Below, one piece after another: positions 52,486 to 60,296 of a stretch of DNA of 64,000 bases. Within the stretch, counting starts at the first letter, position 1; every line of letters starts with the position of its first letter. Position numbers and translations under genes: made by a program. The notes under the pieces were generated by a model. The model made no database searches. It saw nothing but the letters and a program-made list of their open reading frames with translations, and was not told the DNA's origin. This DNA is from Streptomyces rimosus (lineage in GTDB: Bacteria; Actinomycetota; Actinomycetes; Streptomycetales; Streptomycetaceae). The stretch is from assembly GCF_008704655.1 (NCBI RefSeq), contig NZ_CP023688.1:4216001-4280000 (forward strand). Reading direction: 5' to 3'.

Positions 52486-53636
52486 AGGACCCCGTCAGTA
52501 ACCCCGTCAACGACATCGTCATCAGCGGCCTCGGGCTGGTCACCCCCTTCGGATCGGGCGTCGCGCCCTACTGGCGGGGGCTGCTCGAAGGCCGCTCGGC
52601 GCTGCGTCCGGCCCGGCGCTTCAAGGCGCCGTCCTATCGGGGCGAGCCGGTGGGCGAGGTGCCCGGACCGGACCCCGCGGCCGGGACGCCCCGTAAGAGC
52701 GCCTATGCGCGGTCCGCCATCGCGGAGGCCGTGGAGGCCGCCGGGCTGCCGGGCGTGCCGCGGGACGCCCTGGTGATCCTCGTCGGCCAGGCGCCGGGCA
52801 CGGGTCCGGAATCCGGCGCGGACCCCGCCTCCGAGCAGGAGTTCCTGGGCCCCGACCCGTCCGGCACCCTCGGTCCCGCCTTCGCGCCCGGCCGCGTCCT
52901 GCACCTCTCGCACGCCTGCGCCTCGGCCGTCTTCGCCGTCGGCTTCGCCCGCGAGGCCCTGCGCGCGGGTGTCGCGCCGGTCGCCGTGGTGGCGGGCTCG
53001 TCGGTCCTCAACCGGTACGAGTACGCGAGCATGGACGTCGTACGGGCCGTGGGCCGCGACGCCGCCCGCCCGTTCGACGCCGGGCGGGCGGGTATCTCGC
53101 TCGGCGAGGGCGGGGGAGCCGTCGTGCTGGAGACGGCCGGGCACGCCCGGTCGCGAGGCCATGTGGCCGATCTCGTGGTCGCCGGTGCGGCCTGCCGGGT
53201 GGCCGGGGCCAAGGCCGCAGCGTCGGACGCGGAGCTGATCGGCGCGTGCATGCGGGACGCGCTGGGGGACGCCGCGGTGGACGGGCTGGACCATGTGCAC
53301 GCCCACGCGACCGGCACCGCTCAGGGTGACGCCGCCGAACTCGCGGCCATCGAGGCCATCGCCGCCGAAACCGGCTCTTCCGCTCTGCCCGTCAGTTCGC
53401 ACAAGGGCGCCATCGGCCACCTGCTGCACATCTCGGGAGCCCCGGCCCTGGCCGCCGCCGCGCTGACCTTGCGTACCGGGACCGTTCCGCCGACCGCCGG
53501 GCTGGCGTCGGCGGAGGACACGGACCGGGTGGTGCTGCCGACGGCGCCGCTGCGGTTGCCGTCGGCCCGTACCGCCGCGGTGAACAGCTTCGGGTTCGGG
53601 GGGAACAACGCCTCGCTGATCCTGCGGGCCGTTTGA
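52476..53636 (+). CDS. FabF/KAS-II-like beta-ketoacyl synthase (plus strand)
   Basis: A 386-aa condensing enzyme. Catalytic triad: Cys in LSHACASAVFA, His in HAHATGTAQGDAAEL, His in KGAIGHLLHISG. NSFGFGGNNASL is the C-terminal signature. All three residues are present, so it is not an inactive chain-length factor. It probably elongates or primes the acyl chain on the discrete ACP. Translationally coupled to the 199-aa gene and convergent with the AMP ligase. Confidence 0.9.
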   Translation: MPVKDPVSNPVNDIVISGLGLVTPFGSGVAPYWRGLLEGRSALRPARRFKAPSYRGEPVGEVPGPDPAAGTPRKSAYARSAIAEAVEAAGLPGVPRDALVILVGQAPGTGPESGADPASEQEFLGPDPSGTLGPAFAPGRVLHLSHACASAVFAVGFAREALRAGVAPVAVVAGSSVLNRYEYASMDVVRAVGRDAARPFDAGRAGISLGEGGGAVVLETAGHARSRGHVADLVVAGAACRVAGAKAAASDAELIGACMRDALGDAAVDGLDHVHAHATGTAQGDAAELAAIEAIAAETGSSALPVSSHKGAIGHLLHISGAPALAAAALTLRTGTVPPTAGLASAEDTDRVVLPTAPLRLPSARTAAVNSFGFGGNNASLILRAV

Positions 53637-53671
53637 ACAGGCTGGATAACCGCGGGGATTGACGAAAGCGG

Positions 53672-53704
53672 CCGGCGGGCGGGACGCGATGTCCCGCCCG
53701 CCGG
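53672..53704. terminator. Bidirectional terminator between ketosynthase and AMP ligase
   Basis: A perfect 14-bp stem ccggcgggcgggac/gtcccgcccgccgg with a 5-nt loop, between two convergent stop codons. Confidence 0.88.
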
Positions 53705-53706
53705 TC

Positions 53707-55161
53707 TCAGCTTTCCAGCCCCACCATCCCCCGCAACGCCCCCGCGTCCACCTTTCCGTTGGCCGACAGCGGGAAGCTCTCCACCACGTGGACCGCGTTG
53801 GGCTGCTCGTACTCCGCCAGGTGTGTGGCCAGCCGGCGCCGCCACTCGGCGGGGGCGCCGCCCTCCGGGTCCGCCACGACGAAGTGCAGCGCGCTGCCGC
53901 GCCGGCTGTCCTCGACCGCCAGTACCTTCACCTGCCGCCCGGCGGCCTCCGCCTTGCGCTCCAGGCTCTCCGGGTAGAGCGTGAAGCCCAGCCGGTGCAC
54001 CGCCTGGTTGCGGCCGACCACGTGCAGGTTGCCCGCCTCGTCGAAGCGGCCGAGGTCGGCGGTCGGGTACCAGGTCGTGTGGCGTACGGGCGTGAGCGTG
54101 CCGTCCTCCAGCAGGTAGCCCTCCATCAGGCCCGGCGAGTCCACCTCGATCTCGCCCAGTTCGCCGGGCGCGGCCTCCCGGCCGTCCGGGGTGACCACCC
54201 GTATCCGTACGCCGGGCAGCGGACGGCCGCAGCCGGTCGGCGCTTCGGGCGTGGCCAGCGCGACGTTGCCCAGCTCGCTGAGGCCGTAGCCGTCCAGCAG
54301 CGGACGGCCCATGGCGGCCGGGAAGGCTTCGGCGAGCGGGGCGGGCAGCGGGGCGCCGCCCACGCCCCAGATCCGCACCCCGGCGAGGGCCGAGCGCAGT
54401 TCCGGGCGACGGCGGACGACGCCGAGCAGCGAGTGGTACGTGGACGGGGCGGCGTCCACGGCCGTGACGCCGTGCGCGGCGGCCTGGCCGACGGCGATGT
54501 CCAGCCGCTGGTACGGCGTGACGACCAGGGTGCAGCGGGCCAGCCACCACAGCAGGACGACGGACAGGCCGTACTGGTGGGAGAAGGGCAGCAGCGGGGC
54601 GAGCACGTCGTCGGCGCGGTAGCCCATGGCCTGGATGGTGCGCAGCGTGTTGTCGTGCACCGCGGGGCCCGACTTCACGATGCCTTTGGGGCGGCCGGTG
54701 GTGCCGGAGGACCACAGCACCACGGCATCCGGGCGCGCGAGCCAGGCGGTGAGATCGACCTCACCGGAGGGGGGCTCGGTGTCCGCGCCGAGGCCGGGGT
54801 AGCCGAGCACCCGGTCGGCGGGGAAGGCGGGGTCGGTGGTGCCGTCGGTGAGCAGCCAGCGGGCACGGGCCTGGCGGGCGGTGGCCCGGCCGTCGGCGGC
54901 GGACTGGCGGTGGTCGACCGGTACGAGCGAGGTGTCCAGGTGCATCAGGGCGAGCAGCGCCACGACGTAGTCGACGCAGTTGTCGCCCTTGACCAGGACG
55001 CGGTCGCCGGGGCATATGCCGCGGTCGCGCAGGACCCGGGCGGCGGCCAGCACCCGGCCGGTGAGGTCCGGCCCCGAAAGGCCGCCCTCGGCCGCGCCGA
55101 CGAGCCGGGGGGCGGGGACGGGGGGCGCCATCGTTTCGGTCATGCGGAGATCCGCTCCCAT
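53707..55161 (-). CDS. AMP-dependent acyl ligase
   Basis: A 484-aa class I adenylating enzyme. Motifs are VVLWSSGTTGRPKGIVKSG (A3), LLDGYGLSELGNVAL (A5), TADLGRFDEAGNLHVVGRN (A7-A8) and SANGKVDAGAL (A10 lysine). Shorter than NRPS domains and without a fused carrier. It should activate a carboxylic acid and load CoA or the stand-alone ACP, plausibly the starter. Start 55161 is 9 bp after the dehydratase stop; ATG 55143 is an alternative. Confidence 0.9.
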   Translation of the reverse strand: MGADLRMTETMAPPVPAPRLVGAAEGGLSGPDLTGRVLAAARVLRDRGICPGDRVLVKGDNCVDYVVALLALMHLDTSLVPVDHRQSAADGRATARQARARWLLTDGTTDPAFPADRVLGYPGLGADTEPPSGEVDLTAWLARPDAVVLWSSGTTGRPKGIVKSGPAVHDNTLRTIQAMGYRADDVLAPLLPFSHQYGLSVVLLWWLARCTLVVTPYQRLDIAVGQAAAHGVTAVDAAPSTYHSLLGVVRRRPELRSALAGVRIWGVGGAPLPAPLAEAFPAAMGRPLLDGYGLSELGNVALATPEAPTGCGRPLPGVRIRVVTPDGREAAPGELGEIEVDSPGLMEGYLLEDGTLTPVRHTTWYPTADLGRFDEAGNLHVVGRNQAVHRLGFTLYPESLERKAEAAGRQVKVLAVEDSRRGSALHFVVADPEGGAPAEWRRRLATHLAEYEQPNAVHVVESFPLSANGKVDAGALRGMVGLES

Positions 55162-55170
55162 GAGTTGGAG

Positions 55171-55632
55171 TCAGCTTTTGTCATCGTTGCCGCGGCGGTC
55201 CGGCAGCAGCAGGGTGGAGGTCACGGTGCTCACCGGTGACCCGTCGGTGGCCCGGAACGCGCTCTCCAGCACCACGACCTCGCGGCCCGCGCGCCGGGAC
55301 GCGTCCTTCAGCCGTACGGTCACCAGCAGTTCGTCCCCGGCGTACGCGGGGCGGTGGTGCACGAAGCGCTCCTCGCGGTGGATCGTGCCCGCGCCGTCGG
55401 CGGGGGCGCCGAGATCGCGCAGCAGCCGTTCCTCGGCGCGGATCGCGAGGACGGCGAGGAACGTCGGCGGGGCGAGGACGTCCGGGTGGCCCAGGGCGCG
55501 GGCCGCCGCGGGGTCCGTGTGCGCGGGGTCGGCGGTGCCCACGGCCGCGGCGAACTCGCGGATCTTCTCGCGCTCGACCGCGTACGGGCCGAAGACGGCC
55601 CGGCGGCCGTCCTCCTCCCCCGACACGCTCAT
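55171..55632 (-). CDS. HadA/MaoC-type (FAS1-like) dehydratase
   Basis: A 153-aa hot-dog-fold protein. KIREFAAAVGTADPAHTDP and FLAVLAIRAEERLL follow the FAS1-like N-terminal MaoC family (HadA-type). RPAYAGDELLVTVRLKDA is the central strand. HadA-type subunits often need a HadB partner with the catalytic Asp/His, none of which is visible here. Predicted 3-hydroxyacyl-ACP dehydration. It overlaps the ureohydrolase gene by ATGA. Confidence 0.83.
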   Translation of the reverse strand: MSVSGEEDGRRAVFGPYAVEREKIREFAAAVGTADPAHTDPAAARALGHPDVLAPPTFLAVLAIRAEERLLRDLGAPADGAGTIHREERFVHHRPAYAGDELLVTVRLKDASRRAGREVVVLESAFRATDGSPVSTVTSTLLLPDRRGNDDKS

Positions 55633-56654
55633 CTGCCGCCGCCCAGGCCGTCCCGCCGCAGCAGCGGAACCGCCGGGTCCCAGGTCGTGCCTTCTCTGGC
55701 GTCACGCCGGCGGCGGGCGATGCCGGACAGCGCCTCCAGGACGATCCGGTTGCCCAGGTACGCGGTGATGTCGGCGTGGTCGTACGGCGGTGCCACCTCG
55801 ACCACCTCGACGCCGACGACCGGCAGTTCGTAGGCCGCCCGGCGCACCGCGTCCAGCAGCTGCCGCGAGGTCAGGCCGCCGGGCTCGGGGGTGCCGGTGC
55901 CCGGCGCCTGGCCCGGGTCGACCACGTCCACGTCGACGGAGAGGTACACGCCGTCGCAGTCGTCCATGGCGGTGGCGAACGCCTCGGTCAGACAGGTGTC
56001 GAAGCCGCGGGCGGTGATCTCGCTCATCTCGTACGAGCGCATGCCCTGGTCGGCCATCCAGCGCAGCGTCTCCGGGCCGGGCCAGTAGCCGCGCAGCCCC
56101 ATCTGGAGGAAGCGGTCGCCGCGTACCGCGCCGGACTCGATGAGCTGGCGCATCGGCTTGCCGTGCCCGTAGAGCGGGCCGTCCTCCACCTCGCCGGTGT
56201 CGGCGTGCGCGTCGAAGTGCAGCATCGATATGCGCCCGAAGCCGTGGTGGCGGGCGACGGCGCGCATGTCGGGCAGCGCGATGGTGTGGTCGCCGCCGAG
56301 CACGACCGGGATCGCGCCGAGCCCGGCGGTCATCCGTACCGCCCCCTCCACGGTACGGATGCTCTGCTCGATGTCGCCGGAGTAGCAGGGCACGTCCCCG
56401 GCGTCGTAGACCTTCAGTTCGGTCAGCGGGTCCACGCCGAGCGCGAGACTGCGGCGGGCGCCGTTGTGCGGCAGGTAGCAGGCCTGGCGGATGGCGGCCG
56501 GGCCGAAGCGGGCGCCGGGCCGGTGCGAGGTGCCGCCGTCGAAGGGGGCACCGAGGATGATCACGTCCGCGTCCGCAGGCGGGTCGTCCAGGTTCAGGCG
56601 CGGGACGCCGAGGAAGGTGATGTCCGGGCCGAAGGCCGATCCGAGGTGGTGCAC
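55629..56654 (-). CDS. Agmatinase/ureohydrolase-family amidinohydrolase
   Basis: A 341-aa binuclear manganese enzyme. Metal ligands lie in GGDHT, FDAHADTGE and SVDVDVVDP, all intact. The family removes urea from guanidino compounds (agmatine, guanidinobutyrate, proclavaminate). Inside this operon it could unmask a terminal amine from a guanidino starter, as the amidinohydrolases of marginolactone pathways do. One base separates it from the enoyl reductase gene. Confidence 0.92.
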   Translation of the reverse strand: MHHLGSAFGPDITFLGVPRLNLDDPPADADVIILGAPFDGGTSHRPGARFGPAAIRQACYLPHNGARRSLALGVDPLTELKVYDAGDVPCYSGDIEQSIRTVEGAVRMTAGLGAIPVVLGGDHTIALPDMRAVARHHGFGRISMLHFDAHADTGEVEDGPLYGHGKPMRQLIESGAVRGDRFLQMGLRGYWPGPETLRWMADQGMRSYEMSEITARGFDTCLTEAFATAMDDCDGVYLSVDVDVVDPGQAPGTGTPEPGGLTSRQLLDAVRRAAYELPVVGVEVVEVAPPYDHADITAYLGNRIVLEALSGIARRRRDAREGTTWDPAVPLLRRDGLGGGR

Positions 56655-56655
56655 G

Positions 56656-57426
56656 TCAGCTTCCGATCATGTGGTGGCCGCCGTCGGCGTGCACGATCTC
56701 GCCGGTGGTGGCGGGCAGCCAGTCCGAGAGCAGCGCCAGGCAGGTGCGGGCCACCGGCTCGGCGTCCGCGGGGTCCCAGCCCAGCGGGGCGCGCGTCGCC
56801 CAGTCCTTCTCGAAGGCCGGGCCGTCGCCGCCGATGCCGCGGGCGGCCAGGGTGCGCAGCGGGCCCGCCGCGACGAGGTTGACCCGGACGTTGTCGGGCC
56901 CGAGGTCCCTCGCCAGGTAGCGGGAGCAGGCCTCCAGCCCGGCCTTGGCCACGCCCATCCAGTCGTAGCCGGGCCAGGCGCGCGAGGCGTCGAAGTCCAG
57001 GCCCACGATGGAGGCGCCGGGCGCCAGCAGCGGGCGGCAGGCGGTGGCCAGGGCGGTGAGGGAGTACGTGGACGTGTGCAGGGCAGCGGACACGTCGGCC
57101 CACGGCGCCGTCAGGAACCCGCCGTCGAGGCAGGTGGCGGAGGCGTGGGCGACGGAGTGCAGGACGCCGTCGATGCCGTCGAGGTGCGCGCCCACGCGGT
57201 CGGCGAGGGTGGCGAGCTGGTCCGCGTCGGTGACGTCGAGTTCGACGACCGGGGGCTCGTCGGGAAGGCGGCGGGCGAGCCGCTGGACGAGGGTGGGGCG
57301 CCCGTACGCGGTCAGCACGATCCGCGCGCCCTGCTGCTGTGCCAGCCGGGCCACGGCGTAGGCGATGGAACTTTCGCTGATCACACCGGTGATGACCAGC
57401 CTCTTGCCGTCGAGCAGGCCGCTCAT
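56656..57426 (-). CDS. FabI/InhA-type enoyl-ACP reductase
   Basis: A 256-aa SDR. LVITGVISESSIAYAVARLAQQQG is the FabI/InhA NAD-binding N-terminus (Gly-x5-Ser-Ile-Ala). GYDWMGVAKAGLEAC places the catalytic Tyr and Lys in the ENR spacing (Tyr-x6-Lys). HADGGHHMIG is the usual end. Reduces trans-2-enoyl-ACP, so the product chain is expected to be at least partly saturated. Lies downstream of the precursor hairpin in the minus-strand operon. Confidence 0.9.
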   Translation of the reverse strand: MSGLLDGKRLVITGVISESSIAYAVARLAQQQGARIVLTAYGRPTLVQRLARRLPDEPPVVELDVTDADQLATLADRVGAHLDGIDGVLHSVAHASATCLDGGFLTAPWADVSAALHTSTYSLTALATACRPLLAPGASIVGLDFDASRAWPGYDWMGVAKAGLEACSRYLARDLGPDNVRVNLVAAGPLRTLAARGIGGDGPAFEKDWATRAPLGWDPADAEPVARTCLALLSDWLPATTGEIVHADGGHHMIGS

Positions 57427-57461
57427 CCGGGCTCCTCACAGATGGTTCGGGAAAAGAGTTG

Positions 57462-57497
57462 AGCTCCGGTGCCCGCCCGCGGGCGGGCACCGGAGCT
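57462..57497 (-). terminator. Perfect 36-bp palindrome after the lanthipeptide precursor gene
   Basis: An 18-bp stem agctccggtgcccgcccg and its complement, 14 bp past the precursor stop. Probably a partial terminator or RNA-stabilising hairpin that raises precursor mRNA relative to the downstream enzyme genes, as is common in lanthipeptide operons. Confidence 0.88.
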
Positions 57498-57511
57498 GGC
57501 GCTCAGCGCGT

Positions 57512-57598
57512 TCAGCAGTGGCTGCTGACGGTGCTGGAGACGCGCGCGGCCTCCTCGGCGGGGACCTCGAGGCCCTGCAGGTCGAGAACGATCGACAT
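57512..57598 (-). CDS. Class III lanthipeptide (lipolanthine-like) precursor peptide
   Basis: A 28-aa peptide with an excellent GGAGAGGAGG ribosome binding site. It starts MSIVLDLQGLEVPAEEAA; the LDLQGLE-like box resembles the leader recognised by class III synthetases. It ends RVSSTVSSHC. Ser22-x2-Ser25-x2-Cys28 at the very C-terminus is the substrate pattern for labionin/avionin-type rings. A terminal Cys suits oxidative decarboxylation to avionin. The candidate core SSTVSSHC has eight residues, as I recall for goadvionin. It lies 67 bp after the LanKC stop. Role inferred from leader, motif and context. Confidence 0.85.
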   Translation of the reverse strand: MSIVLDLQGLEVPAEEAARVSSTVSSHC

Positions 57599-57665
57599 GG
57601 TGTTTCCTCCTCTCCACTGACTCGGTGTTCGGTTTTTCCGGTCGGCCTGGGGGCCGGCCGGAAGC

Positions 57666-60296
57666 TCAGGGGGCGCGGTGGTCCGCGCCGGTGGGCCGGC
57701 CGCTCCGCGGGGCCAGGAAGGGCAGGAAGTCCCGCCTCCCGTCCAGGGCCGCGGTCAGGGCCAGCAGGATGCCCGGTCCGCCGGTGGCCAGGTCCATCGA
57801 GATCCGGCGCAACTGGTCGCCGGGGAAGGCGAGATGGCCGTGGTAGGACAGCGCGTGCCAGTGCAGCCGTGTCAGGTGCCGCTCGACGCCGAGGTCCGGT
57901 TCCGGCCGCGGGTCGCGGGCCCGCAGCGCGGCGAGCGTGGCCAGCAGGCCGGCCCGGCCGCCGAACAGGTTCGGTTCGATGGTGAACTCCGGCTCCGCGG
58001 CGCGGACCAGCAGCGGCAGTGCCTCCGCCAGCCGTGCGTCGGCGCGGTGGGCCAGCACCTGGTCGGCGACGAGGGCGATGCCCGCGGTGCCCACCTCCAG
58101 GTAGGGCAGCTGACGGAACCCGCCGTCCACCTGGAGCGAACCGTCCTCGCCGGTGGCGCACAGGTCGAGGTCGTGGTGCAGCGCCCGTACGGCCAGGTCG
58201 AGGTGCGCCGCGTCGGACGTGTCCTCGTACAGCCGCAGGAAGAACAGGGCCGCTCCCGACCAGCCGTGCAGCAGTCCGGCCCGGCTGCCCCGGCCGGGGC
58301 CCGCGGCGATGCCCGGGGCGGTCCCGGCCGTGACGGCGGCGGCCGTCCGGTCGGCCAGGCGGAGGGCCTGGTCGCGGTGGTCGCCGCTGCCCGTGCGGGC
58401 GGCGAAGTCCAGCAGGTTCAGTCCGGCCCCCGCCATGCCGCGGAAGAGGCTCACCTCGGCCATCGCGTCCGTGGCCGTCCGACAGCCGTCGAGCAGGCGC
58501 CCGGCGGCCTCCAGATGGCCGAAGCCCGCGAGGACGTGGGCGATGCCGTGCGCTCCGTCGTAGAAGCCGGGCCGCTGCGGCCGGTCGCGTTCGACGGCGT
58601 CCAGCAGCCACTGCTCGTATTCGGGGAAGCGGCCCGCTCCGGCGGTGTCCAGCGCCCACAGGACGCCCGCGGCACCGTAGGCGAAGTTGAGGCCGTCGGT
58701 CGTGAACTGCCGTACGTCTCCGGGGAAGAGCCGGTCGGCGCGCTGCGGCGTGGCGGACAGCAGGACCGCCTCGGCCAGCGACTTGCGTGCCGCGGCCCAG
58801 TCGGGCAGCGAGGTGTCCAGGCGGACGCCCAGCGGTTCGCGGAGCGCCGCGGGCACCCGGTTCAGGGCCGCCTCGCCGGGGGCGAGTTCGTGGCGGAGCG
58901 CGTCCAGGGAGCCGGCCGGCAGGGCGAACCTGCGCTCGGCCACGTCCACGTACGCCGCCGCGCGGCCCGGGTCCAGTTCGTTGAGCCCGGTGAGTGGGAA
59001 GAGCAGCCACAGGCGCAGCGCTGCCAGCGCGTGCCGGTCGATGCCGTAGCCGGTGCGGCCGGTGCCGGCGAAGCCGGGGTGGCCCATGCCGAGCCGGTCC
59101 GCCTCGGCGACGGGGACGCACAGTTCGAAGTCGACCAGCGCGACCTCGTCGGCGTCGTCCGTCTCGGTCACGAGGATGTTCGCCGGGTGGAGGTCGCCGA
59201 AGACCATGCCGCGCTCGTGCACCCGGGCGACCAGGGCATCGATGCGGTCGGCCAGGGCCTGCGCCCGGCGCACGTACGCGCTCAGCGCCGCGGGCTCGGG
59301 GCGGGCCTTGGTCAGCGGGTAGTGCCGGGCGAGCCAGCCTTGGAGGGTGTCGCCCTCCAGGTGCTGCACGGACAGGAAGTGGTGTTCCCACACCACGCGG
59401 TGCTCGTGCAGGGCCGGGATGCCGGGCAGGCCGGCGAGGTGTTCCATGGCCCGGCGTTCGCGGTCCAGCCGGGCGACCGCGTCCAGGCCGAGGCCGTCCA
59501 GTCCGGCGTTCGGGCGGGCCTCCTTGAGGACCACCTTGCGGCCTTCGGTGTCGCGGGCCTGGTAGACGCCGCCGCCGTTGGAGAAGTGCAGGGCGCGCTC
59601 GACCTTGTACGGGAAGTCCGACGCGGAGCCGCCCGCCTGGCGGGCGGCGAGCTGTTCGGCGAGGAAGCCGGGCAGCTCGACCCACTCGGGCACCTCGAAG
59701 ACCGGGCGGCGGCGGTCGGGGACCAGCGTGCCGTCGGGGCGTTCGATGGCGGGCACGGCGGTGCCGTCGTCGTCGGTGCAGTAGCGGGTGACGAAGCCGC
59801 CGTAGCGTACGTGCAGCGGACCGGCGCCCCACCGCAGGTCGGTGAGGATGTACGGACCGGCCGTGCCGTCCAGGCGCTGCCCCAGCTCCACGAGGGTGCG
59901 GTGCAGCTGCTCCTCGTCGGACGGGTAGATCGTCACGAGCTTGCCGCTGGAGGAACGCGGCGCGTACTTGAGGCTGTGGGTGGTCAGGACGTCAACGCCG
60001 CGCAGGAACTTGAACGGCAGGCCGTTCGCGGTGCAGTAGTCCCAGGCGGTGTCCACGACGTGCCGCGCGTTGTCCGGCAGGCCGGAGATGTGGATCTTCC
60101 AGCCCTGCTGCGGCAGGGCGTGGCCGAGCGGGGTGTGGACGATCCACACGTCCATCTCGCGGCGCTCCCAGCCCGCGGGGGCGGGGGCGTGGGTCTGCGC
60201 GAAGGCGTGCGAGTCGTCGGCGGTGTGGCGGCCGGCGATGTCGTAGAAGACGGGGTCGGCCTGGCAGAACGCCTCGGGCTGCGGTCCGGTGGTCAT
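57666..60296 (-). CDS. Class III lanthionine synthetase LanKC
   Basis: An 876-aa trifunctional enzyme. Residues 1-~200: phosphoSer/Thr lyase-like region. ~210-480: Ser/Thr kinase with VVLKEARP (Lys ~258) and GDLHPANILV...VDFELC (catalytic loop and metal-binding Asp). ~540-876: cyclase-like alpha toroid (GFYDGAHGIAHVL, LLHGWSGAALFF, SYHGHLAFPGDQ) with no full Cys-Cys-His zinc set, which sets class III apart from class IV. It phosphorylates, eliminates and cyclises the precursor to labionin/lanthionine rings. The start overlaps the ketosynthase stop by ATGA. Confidence 0.93.
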   Translation of the reverse strand: MTTGPQPEAFCQADPVFYDIAGRHTADDSHAFAQTHAPAPAGWERREMDVWIVHTPLGHALPQQGWKIHISGLPDNARHVVDTAWDYCTANGLPFKFLRGVDVLTTHSLKYAPRSSSGKLVTIYPSDEEQLHRTLVELGQRLDGTAGPYILTDLRWGAGPLHVRYGGFVTRYCTDDDGTAVPAIERPDGTLVPDRRRPVFEVPEWVELPGFLAEQLAARQAGGSASDFPYKVERALHFSNGGGVYQARDTEGRKVVLKEARPNAGLDGLGLDAVARLDRERRAMEHLAGLPGIPALHEHRVVWEHHFLSVQHLEGDTLQGWLARHYPLTKARPEPAALSAYVRRAQALADRIDALVARVHERGMVFGDLHPANILVTETDDADEVALVDFELCVPVAEADRLGMGHPGFAGTGRTGYGIDRHALAALRLWLLFPLTGLNELDPGRAAAYVDVAERRFALPAGSLDALRHELAPGEAALNRVPAALREPLGVRLDTSLPDWAAARKSLAEAVLLSATPQRADRLFPGDVRQFTTDGLNFAYGAAGVLWALDTAGAGRFPEYEQWLLDAVERDRPQRPGFYDGAHGIAHVLAGFGHLEAAGRLLDGCRTATDAMAEVSLFRGMAGAGLNLLDFAARTGSGDHRDQALRLADRTAAAVTAGTAPGIAAGPGRGSRAGLLHGWSGAALFFLRLYEDTSDAAHLDLAVRALHHDLDLCATGEDGSLQVDGGFRQLPYLEVGTAGIALVADQVLAHRADARLAEALPLLVRAAEPEFTIEPNLFGGRAGLLATLAALRARDPRPEPDLGVERHLTRLHWHALSYHGHLAFPGDQLRRISMDLATGGPGILLALTAALDGRRDFLPFLAPRSGRPTGADHRAP

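Noticed and set aside
52476..53636. Chain-length factor (KS-beta)
   Set aside because: The active-site Cys and both His residues are present, so it should be a working ketosynthase.
57436..59832. 798-aa minus-strand ORF covering the LanKC gene in another frame
   Set aside because: Arg/Pro/Gly-rich composition without domains. It is a register shadow of LanKC and the precursor region.
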